Positions 56,497 to 64,000 of a DNA stretch of 64,000 bases are shown here, piece by piece. This DNA is from Megasphaera hutchinsoni (GTDB taxonomy: Bacteria; Bacillota; Negativicutes; Veillonellales; Megasphaeraceae). Below the pieces are notes generated by a model. That model made no database searches. It saw only the letters and a list, made by a program, of their open reading frames with translations, and was not told the origin of the DNA. A program made the translations under genes and the position numbers. The stretch is from NCBI RefSeq assembly GCF_001553405.1, contig NZ_KQ960928.1, positions 23,202 to 87,201 of the forward strand. The letters are read 5' to 3'. How positions within the stretch are numbered: the stretch's first letter is position 1; each line of letters begins with the position of its first letter.

Positions 56497-56626
56497 GTGA
56501 TCGGAAATGGATAATAAAGATTTGAATTCTAGGAGGGCTTATCTTTTAATGATATTAGTGACAATATTCATAGAAAAACGGAGGTTCTAAAATGATGATG
56601 TAGGTTGAGATGCAGTTCATGATATA

Positions 56627-56688
56627 CTTTACACCAACTTTACAAACCTTGTCTTTTGAACTTTACAAGCAGTCTGTAAACTTATTAT
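56627..56688 (+). promoter_or_regulatory. Pho-box promoter of the pst operon
   Basis: CTTTACA occurs three times, at 56627-56633, 56638-56644 and 56661-56667, with 11-bp and 23-bp (about two turns) spacing, on one face of the helix. TATTAT (56683-56688) is a possible -10. PhoP/PhoB-type regulators bind direct repeats of this kind, and the regulator pair is encoded at the operon's end. Confidence 0.75.
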
Positions 56689-56736
56689 TGTGAAAGGAAA
56701 AAAAAATCACGAATAAGAAAGGACGAGCTGTTGACT

Positions 56737-57582
56737 ATGAAAATTAAAAAAATGTTGTCAATTGTTGCAGTAGGTGTGCTTTGCCTGGGGGTTTTAACGG
56801 CATGCGGAGGAAAGGCGAGTCAGAAAAATGCACTTCCCGATGAGAAGGCTAGCTCGGCTTCTGTTTCCTTGGACGGTTCGACATCCATGGAGAAAGTTAT
56901 CGGCATTTTGGGAGAATCATTTCAAAAGGATACGGGGATTGCATTTACTTATAATCCTACCGGATCCGGTTCAGGGATCAAAGCAGTTTCAGAGGGACGA
57001 TGTGATATCGGATTGGCTTCTCGGAATTTGAAGGACGAAGAGAAGGCATCCGGTCTTACGGAAACGGTAATCGCCCATGACGGGATCGCAATGATTGTAA
57101 ATCCCGATAATCCGATACGGAATTTAAGCATTACAGATATTGTAGGGATTTATACAGGAAAAATTACCAACTGGTCGCAGGTAGGAGGTAAGGATGAAAA
57201 GATTGTTGTGATTGGTCGTGAAGCTGGTTCCGGTACCCGTGATGGATTTGAATCTATTACAAAGACTAAAAACGCCTGCAAGTATCGACAGGAACTTACT
57301 TCAACAGGCGATGTCATTACTACTGTTGCGCAGAATCCGAATGCTATAGGGTATGCATCTGCTGCATCTATTAAGAATTCTGTCAAAGCGCTGACGGTTG
57401 ATGGGGTAGCAGTTAACGAGGAAAATATCCAAAACGGAAAATATACCATACAGCGTCCCTTTGCACTAGTAACAAAAAAAGCCGTGAAACTTTCAGATGC
57501 AGCAAAGAAATTCTTTGACTATGCAACATCCCGGACATCCAATGATCTGATTTCTAAAGCGGGTGTCGTTCCTGCAAATTAA
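56737..57582 (+). CDS. pstS: phosphate-binding lipoprotein PstS
   Basis: Periplasmic or outer-leaflet binding protein of the high-affinity phosphate ABC importer. The signal peptide ends in a lipobox LTAC near residue 24. SLDGSTSMEKVIGILGESF, YNPTGSGSGIKAV and REAGSGTRDGFES are the phosphate-contact motifs. Length 282 aa. A TTG at 56731 lies 7 nt from AAAGGA and the ATG 13 nt; either could be used. A 13-bp hairpin separates it from pstC. Confidence 0.95.
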   Translation: MKIKKMLSIVAVGVLCLGVLTACGGKASQKNALPDEKASSASVSLDGSTSMEKVIGILGESFQKDTGIAFTYNPTGSGSGIKAVSEGRCDIGLASRNLKDEEKASGLTETVIAHDGIAMIVNPDNPIRNLSITDIVGIYTGKITNWSQVGGKDEKIVVIGREAGSGTRDGFESITKTKNACKYRQELTSTGDVITTVAQNPNAIGYASAASIKNSVKALTVDGVAVNEENIQNGKYTIQRPFALVTKKAVKLSDAAKKFFDYATSRTSNDLISKAGVVPAN

Positions 57583-57597
57583 GAATAGGAGATCAGG

Positions 57598-57630
57598 ATG
57601 GAGACAGTACAGAATGTACTGTCTCCATTT
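57598..57630 (+). terminator. pstS-pstC intergenic hairpin
   Basis: ATGGAGACAGTAC and GTACTGTCTCCAT form a perfect 13-bp stem around AGAAT, but only two T follow. It is more likely an mRNA-stabilising or partially terminating element that keeps PstS in excess. Confidence 0.65.
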
Positions 57631-57646
57631 GTCGAGGTGAACGTTG

Positions 57647-58513
57647 ATGAAGAAAAAACAAATGATCGAAAATGTTATTCATGGACTGTTTTTTATGCTG
57701 GGCTTAATTACAGTTGGCGGTGTGCTTTTGATTACTGTTTATTTAGTCATATCGGGAATTCCGGCTATTCATAAGATCGGTCTTATACCATTCCTTTTCG
57801 GAACAGAATGGGCACCGACTAAGGCGAATCCTCAATATGGCATTCTGCCGTTTATCCTTACCAGTATTTATGGCACGGCAGGTGCGGTTCTGCTTGGGGT
57901 TCCGGTTGGATTTTTTACGGCTGTGTATCTGTCAAAAGTAGCAAATCCTAAAATCAAAGAACTCATACAGTCATTCATAAGTCTGCTTGCAGGAATTCCA
58001 TCTGTTGTCTATGGTCTTGTGGGTATGTTAATTTTAGTAGCGGGAATTCAACGGTTATTTTATGTTTCGGACGGCGCAAGTTTGTTGGCGGCAATGCTGG
58101 TACTTGCTATTATGATCCTGCCTTCGGTAATTAAGATGTCCGTTACTGCATTGGATGCAGTACCAAAGGAATATGAAGACGCTTCTCTTGCGTTGGGAGC
58201 GACTCGGATAGAAACCTACTTCCGGGTGTCTGTTCCGGCAGCGAAAAGCGGCATAGCCGCTGCAATCGTACTTGGCATCGGTCGGGCAATCGGAGAGGCG
58301 ATGGCAGTAATGATGGTAGCAGGCAATGCTGCCAATATGCCGAATTCCCTGTTTCAAAGCGTGCGTTTTCTGACCGGTGCAGTTGCCGGCGAAATGTCAT
58401 ATGCCGGCGGATTGCAGAGAGAAGCGCTGTTCTCTGTCGCCTTGGTTTTGTTCTTGTTCATCATGCTTTTGAATGCTACATTAAATTTCTTTTTGAAAAG
58501 GGGTACCAAATAG
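57647..58513 (+). CDS. pstC: phosphate ABC transporter permease PstC
   Basis: Membrane subunit of about six helices with the ABC permease loop (DAVPKEYEDASLALGATRIETYFRVSVPAAKSGIAAAIVLGIGRAIGEAMAV, EAA-type motif about residues 180-225). IPSVVYGLVGM and the FGTEWAPT segment are PstC marks. Length is 288 aa. GAGGTGA lies 6 nt before the ATG at 57647; a TTG just upstream is unnecessary. PstA follows 3 nt after its stop. Confidence 0.94.
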   Translation: MKKKQMIENVIHGLFFMLGLITVGGVLLITVYLVISGIPAIHKIGLIPFLFGTEWAPTKANPQYGILPFILTSIYGTAGAVLLGVPVGFFTAVYLSKVANPKIKELIQSFISLLAGIPSVVYGLVGMLILVAGIQRLFYVSDGASLLAAMLVLAIMILPSVIKMSVTALDAVPKEYEDASLALGATRIETYFRVSVPAAKSGIAAAIVLGIGRAIGEAMAVMMVAGNAANMPNSLFQSVRFLTGAVAGEMSYAGGLQREALFSVALVLFLFIMLLNATLNFFLKRGTK

Positions 58514-58516
58514 GAA

Positions 58517-59377
58517 ATGAATACAGAATATCACAAAGTAAGACGAAAGCAATATGAGGTGTTCATGAAAGGACTGATGTATATTTGCACCGGTTTGACA
58601 GCAGCTATTTCATTATTCCTGTTGGTTTATGTTTTGATAAAAGGGGTACCGGGTATTAACTGGTCTTTTTTGTCTACAGCACCCAGTTATCTCAGTGACC
58701 GCATCGGTATTTTACCGGATATTCTGAATACCTTGTACATTATGATTGCGGCATTGCTGATTGTACTGCCGCTCGGAGTTGGGGCAGCCATCTATTTGAC
58801 AGAATATGCGACGAATCAAAAAATAGTTTCTATTATGGAATACACGGCAGAAACACTGTCGGGTATCCCGTCAATTATTTATGGGTTGGTGGGTATGCTG
58901 ATATTTGCAAATCATATGGGAACAAGTCTTTTGGCAGGAGCGTTGACGCTTGCAATCATGAATTTGCCGATTATTATGCGAAATACACAGGAGAGTTTAA
59001 AAAGTGTCCCTATTTCCTATCGGGAAGGAGCGTTCGGACTGGGTGCCGGAAAATGGCGTGTAGTACGCACCGTAGTTATTCCCGGATGTGTGGACGGGGT
59101 TATTACCGGCTGTATTTTATCCGTAGGAAGAATATTAGGAGAATCTGCTGCACTTCTTTTCACTGCAGGATTTGCCCATGCGTTGCATGGATTTGCAGAC
59201 GGCCTTGCCTCTCCCGGAGCAACGCTTAGCGTCAGTTTATATGTTTATGCAAAGGAGGATGGAGAATTTGACATTGCGTTTGCGATTGCCGCAATACTTA
59301 TGCTTTTAGTATTGATGATAAATTTTGCGGCTGAAATGACACAGAAATATTATGCCAAGAGGAGAAATGAACGATAA
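58517..59377 (+). CDS. pstA: phosphate ABC transporter permease PstA
   Basis: Second membrane subunit (286 aa), with IPSIIYGLVGMLIF, SYREGAFGLGAGKWRVVRTVVIPGCVDGVITGCILSVGRILGESAALLF as the coupling loop, typical of PstA. It forms the translocation channel with PstC and is driven by PstB. The stop is directly followed by the pstB reading frame. Confidence 0.94.
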   Translation: MNTEYHKVRRKQYEVFMKGLMYICTGLTAAISLFLLVYVLIKGVPGINWSFLSTAPSYLSDRIGILPDILNTLYIMIAALLIVLPLGVGAAIYLTEYATNQKIVSIMEYTAETLSGIPSIIYGLVGMLIFANHMGTSLLAGALTLAIMNLPIIMRNTQESLKSVPISYREGAFGLGAGKWRVVRTVVIPGCVDGVITGCILSVGRILGESAALLFTAGFAHALHGFADGLASPGATLSVSLYVYAKEDGEFDIAFAIAAILMLLVLMINFAAEMTQKYYAKRRNER

Positions 59378-59398
59378 ATGAAGAAAGGAAATAAACCT

Positions 59399-60154
59399 AT
59401 GGGTTCACTCATTACTGTTAAAAATTTGTGTCTCTGGTATGGAGAACATCAGGCTTTGAAAAAGATTAATATTGAAATCCCGGAAAAGAGTATTACGGCA
59501 CTGATTGGTCCGTCAGGGTGTGGAAAGTCTACTTTTTTAAAGACATTAAATCGCATGAATGATCTGATTCCGTCCGTAAAAATTATCGGAGAGATTTATT
59601 ATAGGGAAGAAAATATTTTTGCACATCATGTTGATGTCAATGAATTGCGTAAACAAATAGGAATGGTATTTCAAAAACCGAATCCGTTTCCCATGAGTAT
59701 TTATGATAATGTTGCCTACGGTCCGCGAACTCACGGAATCACCAAACGAGAACGTTTGGATGAGGTTGTTGAAAAAGCACTTCGAGGTGCTGCCATTTGG
59801 GATGAAGTGAAAGATCGTCTGAAGAAAAATGCATTGGGGTTGTCAGGCGGTCAGCAACAAAGGCTTTGTATTGCCAGAGCGTTGGCAGTAGAGCCGGATG
59901 TCCTTTTGATGGATGAGCCGACAAGTGCACTGGATCCGATTTCAACTTCTAAGATTGAGGAATTGGTTATGGAATTGAAAAAAGATTATACTATCGTTAT
60001 GGTAACGCATAATATGCAGCAGGCAGTCAGGATCTCGGATTATACAGCGTTTTTCCTGCTTGGTGAACTGGTGGAATTTGGGGCAACGGACAATATCTTT
60101 GACCGGCCACAGGATAAAAGAACGGAAGATTATATTACGGGAAGGTTTGGATAA
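59399..60154 (+). CDS. pstB: phosphate ABC transporter ATPase PstB
   Basis: Cytoplasmic ATPase. Walker A is GPSGCGKST followed by the PstB-specific [13 protein letters not shown]; the signature is LSGGQQQR; Walker B is [13 protein letters not shown]; the switch is VTHNMQQA. The frame opens at 59378, but AAAGGAAA lies 7 nt before the ATG at 59399, which gives 251 aa, the usual length. Its stop overlaps the phoU start by one base (TAATG). Confidence 0.96.
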   Translation: MGSLITVKNLCLWYGEHQALKKINIEIPEKSITALIGPSGCGKSTFLKTLNRMNDLIPSVKIIGEIYYREENIFAHHVDVNELRKQIGMVFQKPNPFPMSIYDNVAYGPRTHGITKRERLDEVVEKALRGAAIWDEVKDRLKKNALGLSGGQQQRLCIARALAVEPDVLLMDEPTSALDPISTSKIEELVMELKKDYTIVMVTHNMQQAVRISDYTAFFLLGELVEFGATDNIFDRPQDKRTEDYITGRFG

Positions 60155-60825
60155 TGAGAAATCAATTTGACAAGCAAATGGATGAGCTGAACTTACAGCT
60201 GATTCGAATGGGTGCGATATGTGAAGAAACCATCGCCGGGGTAACGAAATCCTTGTTTGAAGGAAATGTAATGTTGGCAAGAGAGCAGAAAGAGAATGCC
60301 GGAGAAATTGATCGATTGGAAAGAGATATTGAACAGCTCTGTATGAAGTTACTCTTGCATCAGCAGCCGGTAGCCGGTGATTTGCGTCAAATTTCTGCTG
60401 CACTTAGAATGATTACCGATATGGAGCGAATAGGGGATCAGGCGGAGGACATTGCAGAACTTGTCATTTTACTGAATGGCAGTCAGATAAAGGGGGCGGA
60501 ACTTATCGATGATATGGCTCCGGCAGTTGTAAAAATGGTAACGGACAGTGTGGAGGCATTCGTTCGGAAGGATATAGCACTTGCAGAAAATGTGATTTTA
60601 GAATATGATATTATAAATAATTTTTTTGACCGAATGAAGAATGCCGTTGTAGAATTGATTATAAAACAATATGCAGATGCCGAATCGGCGCTGGATTTTT
60701 TGATGATTGCAAAGTATCTGGAGCGTATCGGAGATCATGCAGTCAATATTGCCGAATGGATTATTTATGCCATGACAGGAAAGCATAAGGAGAGAGAACA
60801 TGATATGGTGTGTAGAAGACGATGA
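60154..60825 (+). CDS. phoU: PhoU, phosphate signalling regulator
   Basis: Cytoplasmic protein of two three-helix bundles that links Pst activity to the PhoR kinase and keeps the regulon off when phosphate is plentiful. The metal-binding repeats are seen as DRLERDIEQ...RMITDMERIGDQAEDIAEL in the first half and FLMIAKYLERIGDHAVNIAEW in the second. Length is 223 aa. Its end overlaps the response-regulator start by 26 nt. Confidence 0.95.
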   Translation: MRNQFDKQMDELNLQLIRMGAICEETIAGVTKSLFEGNVMLAREQKENAGEIDRLERDIEQLCMKLLLHQQPVAGDLRQISAALRMITDMERIGDQAEDIAELVILLNGSQIKGAELIDDMAPAVVKMVTDSVEAFVRKDIALAENVILEYDIINNFFDRMKNAVVELIIKQYADAESALDFLMIAKYLERIGDHAVNIAEWIIYAMTGKHKEREHDMVCRRR

Positions 60826-61480
60826 AAACATTCGGGAAATAGAGATATATACGTTAAATTCCACCGGGTTTGAGGCAATAGGATTTTCCGACGGATTGCA
60901 GTTTTGGAAGGCTATTCAAAAAGAAAAACCGGAATTGGTGATACTGGATGTGATGCTTCCGGGAATGGATGGCGTGGAACTTTTGGGTAAGATGAGGCAT
61001 TCGGTGGAACTGGAAAATATTCCGGTCATTATGGCAACGGCAAGAGGTGCTGAACATGAAAAAATTCAGGCGCTGGATCTAGGAGCCGATGATTATATTG
61101 TAAAACCATTTGGTGTGATGGAATTGGTGTCACGTGTAAAAGCCGTATTACGCAGATGCCAGAAAGGACGGGTTTTTGAACTTTTGCAGGTAGGCAGTTT
61201 AATTCTGAATTTAGATGAGCGAACGCTTACGATAGAAGGGGAGCGTATTATGCTTACCTTTAAGGAATTTGAACTCTTACATTTATTTTTATCACATCCG
61301 GGCAGTGCTTTTACGAGAGAACAGCTTTACGATTTGGTTTGGAACATCGATTACATGGGAGACAGCCGCACGCTGGATATGCACATTAAAACCTTGAGAC
61401 AGAAATTAGGTCGGTATGGAAAATGCATTGAAACGGTTCGTTATATCGGTTATCGATGGGAGACGGGATATGAGCAGTAA
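60800..61480 (+). CDS. phoB: PhoB/PhoP-type response regulator
   Basis: A 226-aa OmpR-family regulator. The receiver starts MIWCVEDDENIREIE, the phosphorylated Asp is in VILDVMLPGMDG (about residue 51), and the switch Lys is in DDYIVKPFG. The C-terminal winged helix has LTFKEFELLHLFLSHPGSAFTREQLYDLVW and GYRW. It overlaps both phoU and the kinase gene, so all are in one operon. It is expected to bind the CTTTACA repeats before pstS, giving positive autoregulation. Confidence 0.92.
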   Translation: MIWCVEDDENIREIEIYTLNSTGFEAIGFSDGLQFWKAIQKEKPELVILDVMLPGMDGVELLGKMRHSVELENIPVIMATARGAEHEKIQALDLGADDYIVKPFGVMELVSRVKAVLRRCQKGRVFELLQVGSLILNLDERTLTIEGERIMLTFKEFELLHLFLSHPGSAFTREQLYDLVWNIDYMGDSRTLDMHIKTLRQKLGRYGKCIETVRYIGYRWETGYEQ

Positions 61481-63134
61481 AATTTTCAAATCCATTCTTT
61501 TGATTGCTTTCAGTACATTATTAGGCACGCTTCTGATTATCACTGTCTGTATGTTTGACTATTTCGGAACGGTTCAAAAGAATCAGTTGGTAGGCGAATT
61601 GTCAATCGCCGCACGGGGAACGGAGGTTGCAGGAAAGGATTTTTTAAATCAACTTGATTTAAAAAATTATCGCATCACATGGGTTGCCAAAGATGGAACT
61701 GTGTTATTTGACAATGAAATCAATCCCGCCAACATGGAAAATCATGCCGATAGAGAAGAAATCAAAGAAGCATTTGAACATGGAGCGGGAAACAGTTCCC
61801 GCTATTCCAAAACGCTGACAAAAAAGACAGTGTATGAGGCAGTAAGGTTAACAGATGGCACTGTTTTACGAATTTCTGCCAGTCGCATTACAGTGCTTGT
61901 GCTTCTTCTTTCTATGATACAACCGATTCTTATCGTGAGTATTTTTGTTGTTATTCTGTCAGCGGTATTGGGAAAACGTATGGCAAAGCGCATTGTTGAA
62001 CCTTTAAACCGATTGGATTTAGATAACCCCCTGGAAAATGATACCTATGAAGAACTATTCCCTCTATTACGCTGTATTCAAGGGCAGCAACGTGAGATAC
62101 AACGAACACTTGCATGTTTGAAACAGAAGCGGGATGAATTTAATCAAATAACCGGTAATATGCGTGAAAGTTTGATTTTACTGGATAATGCCGGGGCAAT
62201 TATTACGATCAATCTGTCAGCGAAAAAGCTGTTTCGTGTGACTGATACCTGCATTGGAAGAAACATCATTGAGGTTGATCGCCATCAAAATATTCGTGAT
62301 TTCATGCAAAAATCTATGGAAAACGGGCATGCAGAGTTCAGGGAAAATCGAAACGGGCGAGAGTATCAGTTTGATTTGAGCAGAATCGTATCCGATGATG
62401 CGGTGGTTGGAACGGTTATTTTGGCGTTTGATATTACGGAACAGGCAGAGGCGGAGAGAGGTCGTCGGGAATTTACAGCCAATGTGTCCCATGAACTTAA
62501 GACACCGCTTCAGGGAATCATAGGATATACAGACTTAATGGAAAGTGGTCTTGCAAAAACGGAAGATATTCCGCGGTTTGTGGGATATATCAAAAAGGAA
62601 GCAAGCAGACTTGTTACGCTCATTGAGGATATTATCCGCTTATCGCAGTTGGATGAAGGGACAGATATGCCTGTTTCCGAGGTTTCGCTTGGTCATCTGG
62701 CTGATGAAGTATGTAAAACACTCTTTGATGCTGCAAAATCAAAAAATATTTCACTTTCATGGAGCGGCGCTGATGGAAATATGTACGGTGTAAAAAGACT
62801 CTTATATGAAATTGTATATAATCTCTGTGATAATGCCATTACGTATAATAGGAGTGGCGGTAGCGTGAAAATTACTGTTTCCGAGGATGATAAGCATGTC
62901 AGACTTGAAGTAGCAGATACGGGTATCGGTATTCCGGCAGAGCATCAAGAGCGTGTCTTTGAACGATTTTATCGTGTGGACAAAAGCCACTCCAAACAGT
63001 CCGGCGGTACCGGACTCGGACTTAGCATCGTAAAACATGCTGTGGCATATCACCATGGCAAAATATCGTTAGAGAGTGAACCCAATAAAGGTACGGTGAT
63101 TACTGTAGCGTTTCCAAAAAAATCACTTGTCTGA
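61470..63134 (+). CDS. phoR: PhoR-type sensor histidine kinase
   Basis: A 554-aa kinase. Two transmembrane helices (about 8-28 and 145-168) flank an extracytoplasmic domain; a PAS domain lies about 230-330; HisKA holds the phospho-accepting His in VSHELKTPLQGIIGY (about residue 343); HATPase motifs are NLCDNAITYN, DTGIGIP and GGTGLGLSI. It overlaps the regulator gene by 11 nt. The frame opens at 61416, but the first 18 codons lie in the regulator and the membrane helix begins after the ATG at 61470. It is the partner of the preceding regulator. Confidence 0.92.
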   Translation: MSSKIFKSILLIAFSTLLGTLLIITVCMFDYFGTVQKNQLVGELSIAARGTEVAGKDFLNQLDLKNYRITWVAKDGTVLFDNEINPANMENHADREEIKEAFEHGAGNSSRYSKTLTKKTVYEAVRLTDGTVLRISASRITVLVLLLSMIQPILIVSIFVVILSAVLGKRMAKRIVEPLNRLDLDNPLENDTYEELFPLLRCIQGQQREIQRTLACLKQKRDEFNQITGNMRESLILLDNAGAIITINLSAKKLFRVTDTCIGRNIIEVDRHQNIRDFMQKSMENGHAEFRENRNGREYQFDLSRIVSDDAVVGTVILAFDITEQAEAERGRREFTANVSHELKTPLQGIIGYTDLMESGLAKTEDIPRFVGYIKKEASRLVTLIEDIIRLSQLDEGTDMPVSEVSLGHLADEVCKTLFDAAKSKNISLSWSGADGNMYGVKRLLYEIVYNLCDNAITYNRSGGSVKITVSEDDKHVRLEVADTGIGIPAEHQERVFERFYRVDKSHSKQSGGTGLGLSIVKHAVAYHHGKISLESEPNKGTVITVAFPKKSLV

Positions 63135-63317
63135 TTCGGCAAAATAGGGATAACACATCTATTCAGATATTTTGATAGAATGAATTTGCAAAACTCGAAG
63201 GAGAACTAAAAGATTTAACAAAAAAATTGAAACGGTATACTAGACAACAGTACCCGACACGCCTCTTAACAATGCGGACCAAGTCGGGTCTTTTTATTAT
63301 TTTAAAGATACGTATGA
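63135..63317 (+). other. tail of the phosphate operon with a terminator
   Basis: No intact gene. A frame from about 63180 reads EFAKLEGELKDLTKKLKRYT and breaks off; it is not recognised. The terminator at 63252 lies within. Confidence 0.35.
63252..63295 (+). terminator. terminator of the pst-pho operon
   Basis: ACCCGAC (63252-63258) pairs with GTCGGGT (63283-63289) and is followed by CTTTTT. The loop is long (24 nt). Confidence 0.6.
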
Positions 63318-63917
63318 GGGGGAGAGAGTTCATTATATTCCGCATTACAAGTAGCAAGCTTTGGTGCACTTTCAAACCCTAAGGCTCATAACAAAGAAGA
63401 ATTGGACTTAATACAATGGATGCTGAAGCGTAACGGCGTGTATGGGTTGGCCGAAGTTTACGTGAGATGCAGAGAAAAAGGATATAAAAGAAGTTTTACC
63501 AGTATGTGTAGACAAATACGTAAAAAAGGATATAAGAAGCCGATAATCCGTCGAAAAAGTTATTCTAAATACGAGAGAATGGACGGTAAATATGCGGGCG
63601 ATAAAGTTCCAATTGATATCAAATATGTTACGGATGAATGTATTTGCTTTCCCAGTTACGGGAACAGATATTATCAAATAACAGGAATAGATGAATACAG
63701 TAGGGAACGAGTGCTAAAAATAGTAAAAGAAAAGAGTACCTATGAAACGGGTAAATATCTAATGGAACTTGAGGAAAAAATGGGATTTCCCATTCGAATG
63801 ATTCAGGTAGACAATGGCTATGAATTTGTAAAAATTTCAAAAATCCTAACCAAGTTGTATCGGAATACTTCTCCATGTGTAACATATGTGTTGACAACTA
63901 AGAAACTTAAGTTTTAG
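63318..63917 (+). pseudogene. truncated IS481-type transposase
   Basis: The frame is open from a stop at 63315 and reads LYSALQVASFGALSNPKAHN, then WMLKRNGVYGLAEVYVRC, and the integrase core with VPIDIKYV (first Asp), YYQITGIDEYSRERV and IQVDNGYEF (second Asp). It breaks after LTTKKLKF before the third catalytic residue. The N-terminal HTH is also missing and no start codon has an SD. This is a dead insertion sequence between the pho operon and the rRNA promoter. Confidence 0.75.
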
Positions 63918-63932
63918 AGAAACAAATATTGG

Positions 63933-64000
63933 TTGACAGGGATGAAAGTAGGTGGTATACTAAATTAGTCGTCACAAGACGGATGACCTTTGAAAACTGA
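63933..64000 (+). promoter_or_regulatory. consensus promoter and probable rRNA-operon leader
   Basis: TTGACA (63933-63938) and TATACT (63956-63961) are exactly 17 nt apart. The transcript would begin near 63968 and the last bases read GACCTTTGAAAACTGA, like the antitermination and processing leader just upstream of 16S rRNA genes in Firmicutes. The rRNA itself is past the window edge. Confidence 0.72.

Overview
The window reads as low-GC, Gram-negative-enveloped Firmicute DNA, most likely class Negativicutes (Veillonellales). It pairs a Firmicute-style division/cell-wall cluster, a T-box leader and Gram-positive promoters with genes for an outer membrane: heptose/LPS synthesis, BAM-type beta-barrels, a TonB-dependent receptor and an SLH-domain porin of the OmpM type. 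A Megasphaera/Anaeroglobus-like genus would fit the acyl-CoA dehydrogenase, but that is inference.

Layout. 1-3.6 kb: an M16C metalloprotease cut by the window edge, and glutamyl-Q tRNA(Asp) synthetase. 3.66-16.4 kb: a dcw cluster (mraZ, rsmH, ftsL, murE, murF, mraY, murD, murG, murC, ddl, ftsQ, ftsZ) that lacks ftsI, ftsW, ftsA and murB. 16.4-20.7 kb: nrdR, the heptose genes hldE, gmhB and a heptosyltransferase, and a small outer-membrane barrel. 20.8-26 kb: a NifS-type desulfurase with mnmA (tRNA 2-thiolation), lepA and hemW. 26.0-26.3 kb: an independently transcribed structured RNA of about 235 nt that I cannot place in a family. 26.3-32.1 kb: two hotdog thioesterases, an acyl-CoA dehydrogenase, then a T-box and pheST. 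32.2-33.6 kb: a purine permease on the minus strand. 34.4-41.9 kb: cell-surface genes, namely two tandem paralogous barrel proteins, an SLH porin behind a nine-G tract, and a TonB-dependent receptor.

42-56.5 kb is an AT-rich accessory island full of wreckage. It holds a broken AbiE toxin-antitoxin pair, a relic XRE regulator, an intact two-gene Hachiman anti-phage system (hamA-hamB), mobC with a relaxase cut after its first residues, a TetR-regulated ABC exporter operon in decay, a DUF4143 ATPase behind a 22-23 bp repeat array, an rlmD pseudogene, a TauE-family permease and an unrecognised 176-aa protein.

56.6-63.1 kb is a complete phosphate regulon: Pho boxes, pstS, a hairpin, pstC, pstA, pstB, phoU, and a PhoB/PhoR-type two-component pair. 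The window ends with a truncated IS481-type transposase and a consensus promoter followed by what looks like an rRNA-operon leader, so an rrn operon probably starts just past base 64000.

The best candidates for new biology are the unclassified RNA at 26.0-26.3 kb, which shares a 16-bp promoter motif with the neighbouring thioesterase operon, and the G9 tract sitting in the promoter spacer of the SLH porin. Hachiman is the one intact recognised defence system, and it is already described.
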